Shown here piece by piece: positions 1 to 5,204 of a DNA stretch of 6,078 nucleotides. Under the pieces are notes generated by a model that saw only the letters and a program-made list of their open reading frames with translations, was not told where the DNA came from and did not search any database. The DNA is taken from the NCBI GenBank assembly GCA_947258835.1, contig CAMYJY010000236.1, forward strand, positions 1-6,078. Reading direction: 5' to 3'. This stretch comes from an uncultured Pirellulales bacterium (GTDB lineage: Bacteria > Planctomycetota > Planctomycetia > Pirellulales > Lacipirellulaceae). Each line of letters starts with the position of its first letter. Position 1 is the first letter of the stretch. The translations under genes were made by a program, and so were the position numbers.

Positions 1-531
1 CAAGACCTCATAACCGGTCAAATCCTGCGTGGAAAGTTTTAGGCGTACATTGAGCTCACGAAACTGGAGCTCTTGGTCGTGACCACCGCGATCCTCATCG
101 GCAACTGCCGAGCGTGTCTGCTGGTAGCGATGATCCCCTTCCTGGTCGGGATCCCCCGTATTGACGCGGCCCAGCTTGAGCTTCGGGACAGCCAAGTAAA
201 CCCGGATACAACTCTCCTGCTCAAACGCATCCTCCAGCTCACTCGCCAGATTTTCCAGCATGGCCTCTTTGAGGTCGAGACGATCCGGCTCTGCTCCCAC
301 GGTCAGGTCAATCACAGTCCCGTCACGCATCCGGGCCTTGACGGTCTGGATATCCAGTTGATGGTTGACCAGCGCCTCGGTGCTAAACTCAAACGCGTAC
401 AGACCGTAGTTGTAGGGCGCGTCCCAGCTTTGCGAGGTGCTGAGGTGCTCGGCCCAATACCGGTCGTGCGCCTGCAGATGATGGGGCCGCAAAAAGAGGC
501 CCTCGTACCAATGTACGGGCAGGTTTTTCAT
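1..531 (-). CDS. tssK: TssK, T6SS baseplate adaptor (N-terminal 177 residues, runs off the left edge)
   Basis: The minus strand reads open from an ATG at 531 to the window edge, 177 codons without a stop. The protein begins MKNLPVHWYEGLFLRPHH and continues LQAHDRYW. This is the hallmark N-terminus of the TssK/ImpJ/VasE family (typically V-x-W-x-E-G-[ML]-F-L-R-P-x-H-[FL]-Q). TssK is a cytoplasmic trimer that connects the TssEFG wedges of the baseplate to the TssJLM membrane complex. Full-length members are about 440-460 residues, so roughly 60% lies outside the window. The segments DIQTVKARMRDGTVIDL (about residues 60-76) and ESCIRVYLAVPKLKLG (about residues 105-120) fit the N-terminal beta-rich shell domain. 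The start is supported by the family N-terminus and a weak GGAA about 6 bases upstream. It is transcribed away from the other genes here, so tssK probably heads a separate unit extending leftwards. Confidence 0.93.
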   Translation of the reverse strand, partial: MKNLPVHWYEGLFLRPHHLQAHDRYWAEHLSTSQSWDAPYNYGLYAFEFSTEALVNHQLDIQTVKARMRDGTVIDLTVGAEPDRLDLKEAMLENLASELEDAFEQESCIRVYLAVPKLKLGRVNTGDPDQEGDHRYQQTRSAVADEDRGGHDQELQFRELNVRLKLSTQDLTGYEVL

Positions 532-931
532 GAAGATTCCGTAATCTAGCCGTCGCAGTTGACTTACTGCCCCAAGATTCGACCCCGCAAGCACGCTGGC
601 AATTTCAGCACAGCAAGGGCTCGTGCATCGATTGATAGCATCATAACACCGGGAACGTGGCCAGTAAACCAAATTCGTGTAAAGGCCCCTAGTCTCAGGC
701 GTTCCGGCGGGGTTTCGCTAGCAGCACGACCGCGTGCCAATCGCTTTTATCCGGCAAAGTTGCAAAGTTTCTTCGATCCACACAATTCTCAGGACCGATA
801 ACGCCCTGGGGGACAATAGCACCCCGAACTGCGGGGGAGAAGCGCTGATCAGCCGTTTTTCACCCACAAGTCTTTTCCGACCCCGAGCCCGAAGAGAGCG
901 AATCGCATCACGAATGCACACGCTGGGTAAC
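532..931. other. Divergent intergenic spacer between tssK and the exported barrel-like protein
   Basis: About 400 bases separate the tssK start (minus strand) from the chosen start of the next gene (plus strand), so promoters for both must lie here or inside the spacer edges. I see one plausible tssK promoter (listed separately) and no convincing -35/-10 pair for the plus-strand gene. I see no tRNA, no strong hairpin and no persuasive small gene. The reading frame of the downstream gene stays open back to 734, but that stretch has no protein-like character. Confidence 0.6.
640..668 (-). promoter_or_regulatory. Possible sigma70-type promoter for tssK
   Basis: On the minus strand, TTTACT (668-663) and TATGAT (645-640) are separated by exactly 17 bases. 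They match the TTGACA/TATAAT consensus at 4/6 and 5/6 positions. This would give a 5' untranslated leader of about 100 bases before the tssK ATG. Promoter consensus in the presumed phylum is poorly defined and a match this good occurs by chance fairly often, so this is only a candidate. Confidence 0.25.
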
Positions 932-3199
932 ATGTTGAGCAGATTGTACCGGCCCTGGTTGCGGGGTTTGACGCTGGGATTTGCCTGCGCGGGACTGGTG
1001 TGCGGGCCCGCGCAGCCGCTCTCCGCCGAGGTTTCCTCCGCAGAATTACGCGACGCCCCCCCGACATCAACGGCCGGCCGGCCCCTGTTCACGCCTCCTG
1101 CTCCGTCCGGCGAGATCGCTCCGGCCCAGCAAAAACCCTCCATTTTTCGCGTTGTGGAGGGCAAATTAACGAAGTCCCCGACAGTCAAGTCCCCACCAAG
1201 GGCGACCCCCCCAGTACCACCGCGGTCGTCGCTGCGGAAATTGCCAGCGGTCACAGCAACGGGTTCCAGCGAGCCATCCTCGCCAGGAGAGCGGCCCTCG
1301 GTCAGCCCTGGCCGAGACTCCCTGGATTACGCAAGTTTGTCAGCATTGACCAGCATCCTCCGCTCCAGCTTAAAATCCCTGACAAAGAAGAAGTCTTCCC
1401 CACCGCCCCGGCCGCGTCCGCAGAGACTGCCCGCCGTCACGACGGACACGCCAGCCAACGCACCGTCCACAACAACTCAAAGATCCTCGGCACCGACCGG
1501 CGGCCCAACACAAAAACTCCCTACCGTCACGACCGGCCAACTGGTCGGCCGGCCGAGCCCGACGACCCCAAAATCCTCGGCACCGGCCGGCAGCCGCAAC
1601 CCAAAACCCTCCACCGTCACGACCGAACGGCTCGTCAGCAAGCCCGGCCGAGCGGCGAAAAAATCCTCGGCATTCTCCAGCGGCCCCACGCAAACTCCCT
1701 CCACCGTCACGTCCGACCCGCTCGCCAGCAAGACCGGCCGAGCGGCACAAAAATCCTCAGCAGCCCCCAAACCCTCAACTTCACCCACCACCCGACTGTG
1801 GAAATTGCCGACGGTCACGAGCGACGGCCCACGCGACAAATCCCCCTCGGTAGCGGGAAAGTCTGCGGCAACCCTCACACCCCCATCCGCCCCCAGCACA
1901 CAACCGCAGCCAGGGGACGTTCGCGGCGAGTCGGACCAGCCACTCTCGTCACCATTGATCGATTCCTTTTTTGCTCCTCTGCCAGCGGATCGCATGGCAG
2001 CCCGCACCGTCGCTGATAAAGCAGCGGACAACCCCGGGCCACCCGCGGACTCGCAGGCACTCGGCAACGCGGACTCCTCGTCCATCCCGACCTGGGCCGG
2101 AGCGGCAACGGACGCAGACCTGGGAGTGGAGCCACTGGAACCGATTCCAGATGGAGAGTTGATCGAACCCGCGCTGGATCCGCTGGCGGCGGAGGAGGCG
2201 GCTCGTGACACTTGGTACGAGTATGTACCGGCCAGCAGACCGGCTACCTCGCGAGTCAAAGCCCGCCGCTTATTTAACGGCAGGCTGCGGCGGCTCCTAC
2301 GGCCCCCCGGACAACCGCCACTGTGGCGGAGATGGTTCAGCGGTCCCTTGAACGCCCGCGGGGGGGGCGACCAGGGCATTGGTTTTGAACGCGTCGTTTT
2401 TGCGCCGTTTATGATCGACACGACGCAGCCGCTGAAATTTACCGGACTGCGGCTTGATATGGCCGGCGGCGTGGAGTCCCCTGACCTAGCCGAGTATTTT
2501 TGGAGCAAGGCCGGCGGGAAGGGCCCGCCCGAGCCGGAAACGCGCTACAACTACCAAGACATCAAATACGTTTTCTCCGTCGGCGGCCCCCGCAACGCCA
2601 TCATCACCGAACTGCCGATTCGCTTCGTCGATCCAACGGTCAACGACAATCACTCCGGTTTGGGGGATGTGACGATTACGCTCAAAACCCTCCTGCTCGA
2701 TGGCGAACGGATTCAACTTTCCAGCCACTTTAAGACATATATTCTCTCGGGCAGTGCAGGGGCCGGCTTGGGCACGGGACATATGTCCTTGGAACCGGGC
2801 CTGTTGGCCCGCTATCGCCTGCACGACTCGCTCTATGCCCACGGGCAAATGAAGTTCTGGATTCCCCTCGGAGCGGACGAGGTGCATGCGGGCCAAGCCC
2901 TCGAGTGGGGATTTGGTATCAGCCAAGTGATGTACGATAGTGATTTGTACGCCCTCATGCCGACCCTGGAATTTGTCGGTTTGTCGGCCCTCAACGGCCA
3001 GCGGACAGTGGCCCCCGGCGGGGGGATAGAAGACGTGGATGGGGATACCTTCGTCATGATTGCCCCCGGCATCCGCGCGGTCTTGGACGAGCCCTGCGAT
3101 TTTGGACTGCCGGAACTGGGCCTGAGCACGGGCATATCCGTGACGGATGGCGGCTGGTACAGCAGTCTGATCCGTTTTGAGCTACGGTGGAGCCGGTAG
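932..3199 (+). CDS. Exported Pro/Ser/Thr-rich repeat protein with C-terminal outer-membrane beta-barrel-like domain
   Basis: From the ATG at 932 this encodes 755 residues. Residues 1-32 look like a Sec signal peptide: MLSRLYRPWLRG (basic), a hydrophobic core at about 13-25, and a cleavage site PLSA|EVSS. Residues 33 to about 400 are low-complexity (P/S/T/A/K/R). They contain recurring K-x-[LP]-[PS]-[TA]-V-T motifs and [KR]SSA motifs, with a regular 30-residue repeat (about residues 164-283). An acidic, Pro-rich stretch follows, then a very basic segment at 441-469 (RVKARRLFNGRLRRLLR...WRRWF). Residues from about 480 to 755 alternate polar and hydrophobic residues, with glycine turns and motifs such as LPIRFVDP, GLGDVTITLKTLLL, SLEPGLLARYRL and QMKFWIPLG. 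They end in the strand-like LIRFELRWSR. This resembles the MetA-type 'transporter' barrel family common in planctomycetes; the family call is from memory, not a search. The likely location is the outer membrane, with the N-terminal region in the periplasm or outside. Alternative starts at 914 and 734 are in frame, but only 914/932 put a signal peptide near the N-terminus. Its position between tssK and tssA suggests an accessory T6SS role, which is inference. Confidence 0.8.
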   Translation: MLSRLYRPWLRGLTLGFACAGLVCGPAQPLSAEVSSAELRDAPPTSTAGRPLFTPPAPSGEIAPAQQKPSIFRVVEGKLTKSPTVKSPPRATPPVPPRSSLRKLPAVTATGSSEPSSPGERPSVSPGRDSLDYASLSALTSILRSSLKSLTKKKSSPPPRPRPQRLPAVTTDTPANAPSTTTQRSSAPTGGPTQKLPTVTTGQLVGRPSPTTPKSSAPAGSRNPKPSTVTTERLVSKPGRAAKKSSAFSSGPTQTPSTVTSDPLASKTGRAAQKSSAAPKPSTSPTTRLWKLPTVTSDGPRDKSPSVAGKSAATLTPPSAPSTQPQPGDVRGESDQPLSSPLIDSFFAPLPADRMAARTVADKAADNPGPPADSQALGNADSSSIPTWAGAATDADLGVEPLEPIPDGELIEPALDPLAAEEAARDTWYEYVPASRPATSRVKARRLFNGRLRRLLRPPGQPPLWRRWFSGPLNARGGGDQGIGFERVVFAPFMIDTTQPLKFTGLRLDMAGGVESPDLAEYFWSKAGGKGPPEPETRYNYQDIKYVFSVGGPRNAIITELPIRFVDPTVNDNHSGLGDVTITLKTLLLDGERIQLSSHFKTYILSGSAGAGLGTGHMSLEPGLLARYRLHDSLYAHGQMKFWIPLGADEVHAGQALEWGFGISQVMYDSDLYALMPTLEFVGLSALNGQRTVAPGGGIEDVDGDTFVMIAPGIRAVLDEPCDFGLPELGLSTGISVTDGGWYSSLIRFELRWSR
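1421..1780 (+). repeat. Four tandem 90-bp (30-residue) repeats inside the exported protein
   Basis: Four consecutive units start at 1421, 1511, 1601 and 1691. The central Val codon of the T-V-T or A-V-T core falls at 1436, 1526, 1616 and 1706, so the period is exactly 90 bases. Each unit carries a core (RLPAVTT, KLPTVTT, KPSTVTT, TPSTVTS) and, about 19-20 residues later, an RSSA/KSSA motif. Similarity is visible at the DNA level too (CCACCGTCACG, AAATCCTCGGCA). Degenerate cores flank the array at 1241 (LPAVTAT) and 1805 (LPTVTSD), off the 90-base register. This looks like in-frame duplication of a flexible linker module. Confidence 0.85.
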
Positions 3200-3242
3200 G
3201 GACCGCTGGGTGCAGGTTGGCAAGTTTGCATCAGGCTCTCCG

Positions 3243-3329
3243 CTGGATTCCCGCCACTCTCCTCCGTCATTCCCGCGGGAATCTAGACAATTTGCACTGC
3301 CACTGGATTCCCGCCTGCGCGGGAATGAC
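3243..3329. repeat. dRS3-like palindromic dispersed repeat cluster (one full, one deleted copy, inverted)
   Basis: The stretch 3307-3326 matches ATTCCC-N8-GGGAAT, the form of the Neisseria dRS3 repeat and similar elements found between genes in many bacteria. The stretch 3269-3282 is a perfect 14-base palindrome, ATTCCCGCGGGAAT. With its flanks (GTC..., ...TCTAG) it looks like the same element in opposite orientation with about 6 central bases lost. A third partial copy, CTGGATTCCCGCC at 3243-3255, repeats 3303-3315 exactly, 60 bases apart. The cluster begins 44 bases after the stop of the exported protein and could also act as a bidirectional transcription barrier. There is no T tract, so an intrinsic terminator is not claimed. 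Confidence 0.7.
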
Positions 3330-3370
3330 TGGAACCCGTCAATACTGCCACTGAAATCGTTACCAGCGTT

Positions 3371-3414
3371 GGGGGCACCCATAGCCCAGGTTGGCGAAGC
3401 CAATCGATGCCCCC
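3371..3414. repeat. Nested inverted repeat, REP-like or structured RNA element
   Basis: The outer arms GGGGGCA (3371-3377) and TGCCCCC (3408-3414) are perfectly complementary. They enclose a perfect 5-bp hairpin TTGGC-GAA-GCCAA (3391-3403). The 13-base left and 4-base right interior segments are unpaired. This could be a dispersed palindromic repeat like the neighbouring dRS3-like element, or a folded segment of a transcript leading to tssA. Confidence 0.5.
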
Positions 3415-3528
3415 CCTTCCCTCAAGCATTTTCAGAAAAAGCGTGGTGCATTCTGATATCTAGGATTACCATAGAGAGGGCTCAGCGGGGCAGACTAGGG
3501 AAAAAGTGGGGCATCCTCGGTCGGACTT

Positions 3529-3573
3529 TGCTCTCCAGCACATGCCTCCACGCATGTTCTCTTTTCTGGAGCA
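3529..3573 (+). promoter_or_regulatory. Two-tier stem-loop in the tssA upstream region
   Basis: CTCCAG (3533-3538) pairs with CTGGAG (3566-3571), and inside it CATGC (3541-3545) pairs with GCATG (3552-3556) around a 6-base loop. The outer stem can extend with TGC/GCA across a two-base bulge. It lies about 105 bases upstream of the tssA start. Function is unknown; it could be a leader structure or an operator-like inverted repeat. The rest of the 3200-3678 spacer shows no gene I can support. Confidence 0.3.
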
Positions 3574-3663
3574 GTAAAACGACCACAACTTGGCAAAATG
3601 TAGTCACTTAGCGGGCCAGTGGGCACGACCGTCCAATCCGCCCGCCCAGCACATCCAGACGAT

Positions 3664-3670
3664 AGGTGGA
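3664..3670 (+). promoter_or_regulatory. Ribosome binding site that fixes the tssA start
   Basis: AGGTGGA lies 8 bases before the ATG at 3679. It supports this ATG over the in-frame ATG at 3619, which has no comparable purine-rich element and would add 20 residues unlike the family N-terminus. Confidence 0.6.
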
Positions 3671-3678
3671 TCCCAAGC

Positions 3679-4764
3679 ATGAGCGAATTAGACGTCGAGG
3701 GGTTATTGCAGCCCATTGCGGAGGAAGAACCCTGCGGACCGAACCTGGAATACGATGCCGCCTTTGCCGAATTTGAAGCGGCCGGTCAGGGCAAGCCGGA
3801 ACAGCAGTACGGCGACACCGTCATTCCGGCTGAAGATCCTGACTGGAAGCAGGTGAAAACCACGGGGGTCAAACTGCTCGCACGGACCATGGACCTGCGG
3901 GTTGCCTGCGCCCTCAGCAAGGCCATTTTAGTCGACGACGGCTGGCCCAATTTTGGCAACGTGCTGAAACTGGTGCGAGGCTATCTAGAGACCTACTGGG
4001 AAACGGTCCATCCCGAATTGGATCCTGACGATGGGAACGACCCCACTGAACGGGTCAATACGATCGCGTCGCTGGCCGACCGAGATACGACCGTCCGCAT
4101 TGTGCGCACCGCTCCCTTGGTCTCCTCGCGGATGATGGGCAAGTTTTCGCTACAAGACGTTGAGATCGCCAAAGGCGAACATCCTCCCCTCGGTGACGAT
4201 CCGGCTCCGGAAATGTCGGCCATCGAAGCCGCCTTCATGGACTGCGACTTGGAGAGCCTGCAAGCGGACGCCGCGGGCGCACGGGAGGCCTTGGAAAGCG
4301 TGGAAGCCATTGAATCCTCGCTTACCGCCAGCGTAGGCGCCGGGAATGCCATCAATCTCGATCGCTTGCGGGATCCGCTCTCCGCTGCCTGTCAGCTGCT
4401 GGAAGCACGGGTGGCAGCCCGCACGGGTGGCGCGCCCATCGCGACGGAAGAGCCGGCGGCGGCCGACGACGACGCCCCTGCCGTCACCACCCCCGACGCC
4501 ACCCCAGCCCAGCCAGCGGCCGTACCGCCGCCTGCCGGGGTCGGAGAAATTCGATCGCGGGAGGACGTCATCAAAGCCCTCGATCGCATCTGCGAGTATT
4601 ATGAACGCACCGAGCCCTCCAGCCCGCTGCCGCTGCTGCTCCGCCGGGCTAAATCCCTGGCCACCAAGTCCTTCCTGGAAATCGTGCAGGACCTCACCCC
4701 CGATGGCGTGGCCCAGGCCCAGCTGCTGGGCGGCGTGACGAACGAATCGGAAGGGGGTGCCTGA
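3679..4764 (+). CDS. tssA: TssA, T6SS assembly protein with ImpA_N domain
   Basis: The protein has 361 residues. The N-terminal region (about 5-150) is the ImpA_N domain. It contains GLLQPIAEEEPCGPNLEYD (8-26), EDPDWKQVKTTGVKLLARTMDLRVA (52-76, typical 'W..V...A..LL..T+DLR' core) and GYLETYWETVHPELDPDDGND (101-121). A helical middle (about 178-248) and an Ala/Pro/Asp-rich linker (about 251-288) lead to a C-terminal domain. That domain reads IRSREDVIKALDRICEYYERTEPSSP, then PLLLRRAKSLATKSFLEIVQDL; this is the C-terminal signature of the short TssA class, similar in size to the Pseudomonas TssA1 type. TssA acts in the cytoplasm, in priming the baseplate and coordinating polymerization of the Hcp tube and TssBC sheath. 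The 440-base gap to tssB and the hairpin after the stop are unusual, since tssA and tssB are often adjacent in an operon. Confidence 0.93.
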   Translation: MSELDVEGLLQPIAEEEPCGPNLEYDAAFAEFEAAGQGKPEQQYGDTVIPAEDPDWKQVKTTGVKLLARTMDLRVACALSKAILVDDGWPNFGNVLKLVRGYLETYWETVHPELDPDDGNDPTERVNTIASLADRDTTVRIVRTAPLVSSRMMGKFSLQDVEIAKGEHPPLGDDPAPEMSAIEAAFMDCDLESLQADAAGAREALESVEAIESSLTASVGAGNAINLDRLRDPLSAACQLLEARVAARTGGAPIATEEPAAADDDAPAVTTPDATPAQPAAVPPPAGVGEIRSREDVIKALDRICEYYERTEPSSPLPLLLRRAKSLATKSFLEIVQDLTPDGVAQAQLLGGVTNESEGGA

Positions 4765-4818
4765 CGGAATCATCCCAGGGTGGGTCTTCACGATCGACTT
4801 TGGTGCAGATCAATTTAC

Positions 4819-4853
4819 TTCTTAAAGAACGGCCTCCGGCCGTTTTTTAAGAA
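4819..4853. terminator. Strong hairpin with T tract after tssA (rho-independent terminator)
   Basis: A 16-bp stem with a TCC loop pairs 4819-4834 with 4838-4853. The GC core is AACGGCC/GGCCGTT, then a G-T (G-U in RNA) pair, then TTCTTAAA/TTTAAGAA. A run of six T (4843-4848) follows the core on the plus strand, and the AAA of the left arm gives a short T run on the minus strand. It starts 54 bases after the tssA stop, so it should end much of the tssA transcript before tssB. Confidence 0.8.
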
Positions 4854-4927
4854 ACTGCAGCAATTGGGAATAAAAACATATTCGATAGTTGAAAGCCACC
4901 AGAATTCAGTGTAAGCTGTCCTTGCTA

Positions 4928-4952
4928 GTGGCGGCGCGTGGATGCGCCCCAC
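4928..4952. promoter_or_regulatory. GC-rich hairpin in the tssA-tssB spacer
   Basis: GTGG (4928-4931) pairs with CCAC (4949-4952) and GGCGC (4933-4937) pairs with GCGCC (4944-4948). This gives nine base pairs, one bulged C (4932) and a six-base loop. There is no T tract after it. It could be part of a small RNA or an operator; no function can be assigned from sequence. Confidence 0.35.
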
Positions 4953-5036
4953 CTCCCGACAAAGCGAGCTACCACCAAAAAAGCGTATAGAAAAGTATTT
5001 GGCCGCTGCCGTTGGGCACACGGGTCCAAAAGCACA

Positions 5037-5064
5037 TTAGAAAACTTTACCCAAACATTATAAA
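5037..5064 (+). promoter_or_regulatory. Possible promoter for tssBC
   Basis: TATAAA (5059-5064) is a 5/6 match to the -10 consensus. TTAGAA (5037-5042), 16 bases upstream, is only a weak -35. A start near 5071 would give a leader of about 134 bases that includes the hairpin at 5113-5153. A weak -35 combined with the overlapping tandem repeat would fit an activator-dependent promoter, but this is speculative. Confidence 0.25.
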
Positions 5065-5097
5065 CCCCCATTTTTACCTAAACATCAAAAAACCCCA
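5046..5097 (+). repeat. Imperfect tandem direct repeat (27-bp period) upstream of tssB
   Basis: TTTACCCAAACAT (5046-5058) recurs as TTTACCTAAACAT (5073-5085), 12 of 13 identical. The following 12 bases of each copy (…AAACCCCCA and …AAAACCCCA) also align with three mismatches, giving 21 of 25 identical overall. The start-to-start distance of 27 bases is about 2.5 helical turns. The first copy contains the candidate -10 box. Paired direct repeats at a promoter are typical of regulator binding sites, but a simple local duplication is equally possible. Confidence 0.6.
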
Positions 5098-5112
5098 CGG
5101 TCGGACAGGTAA

Positions 5113-5153
5113 GGCAGGCAAGGGTAGGGCGGACCGCCACCTCGCTGCCTGCC
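5113..5153 (+). promoter_or_regulatory. Two-tier stem-loop in the tssB leader
   Basis: GGCAGGCA (5113-5120) is perfectly complementary to TGCCTGCC (5146-5153). Inside, GGCG (5128-5131) pairs with CGCC (5135-5138) around a GAC loop. It ends 39 bases before the Shine-Dalgarno sequence of tssB, so it would lie in the mRNA leader whichever upstream promoter is used. It may affect transcript stability or translation. Confidence 0.45.
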
Positions 5154-5192
5154 GGGCATTCCTAGCCGACCGGCTGCAGACCGATTACATCG

Positions 5193-5198
5193 AAGGAG
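5193..5198 (+). promoter_or_regulatory. Ribosome binding site that fixes the GTG start of tssB
   Basis: AAGGAG sits 6 bases before GTG at 5205, an ideal spacing. The encoded protein then starts MAKQSSQKF, just before the conserved RAPRVQIEYDVE block of TssB. Confidence 0.8.
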
Positions 5199-5204
5199 TC
5201 TTTC

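Larger units (their letters stand above)
4854..5204 (+). other. AT-richer spacer and presumed leader upstream of tssB
   Basis: These 351 bases hold no gene I can support. The ends are GC-rich, while about 4960-5100 is A/C-rich and clearly different in composition from the coding regions. The spacer contains a bulged hairpin (4928-4952), a 27-base-period tandem repeat (5046-5097), a candidate -10 box (5059-5064) and a two-tier hairpin (5113-5153). A second candidate promoter, TTGAAA-N17-TAAGCT (4889-4917), has a good -35 but a poor -10. Together this reads as a separate regulatory region for tssBC. Confidence 0.5.

Noticed and set aside
73..549. 158-codon plus-strand open frame at the left edge
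   Set aside because: It lies antisense to the unmistakable TssK frame on the minus strand, and its translation has no family-like features.
734..931. 66-residue N-terminal extension of the exported protein
   Set aside because: An ATG at 734 is in frame, but using it would bury the signal peptide at residues 67-98. The start at 932 (or 914) is preferred.
980..1003. Lipoprotein signal (Cys near residues 19 and 24 of the exported protein)
   Set aside because: Neither Cys has a proper lipobox in front of it, and a signal peptidase I site (LSA|EV) fits better.
1421..1780. CRISPR-like array
   Set aside because: The 90-bp repeats are contiguous, coding and in frame, with no spacers.
1000..2016. 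338-codon plus-strand open frame
   Set aside because: It overlaps the exported protein in another frame. Its periodic HRHDR-like peptides are just the 90-bp DNA repeat read out of frame.
1477..2508. 343-codon minus-strand open frame
   Set aside because: It is antisense to the exported protein and stays open because of high GC and the repeats; no start context or domain is visible.
3177..3611. 144-codon open frame after the exported protein, with peptides like SFPRES and LDSRLRGND
   Set aside because: These peptides are the translation of the dRS3-like repeat and are a well-known source of spurious hypothetical proteins. There is no ribosome binding site.
3611..3640. Sigma54 promoter (GTGGGCACG near tssA)
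   Set aside because: It has a GGCAC-like half but no TTGC[AT] box at the required spacing.
3619..3678. 20-residue N-terminal extension of TssA
   Set aside because: It lacks a ribosome binding site and family similarity, whereas ATG 3679 has AGGTGGA at 8 bases.
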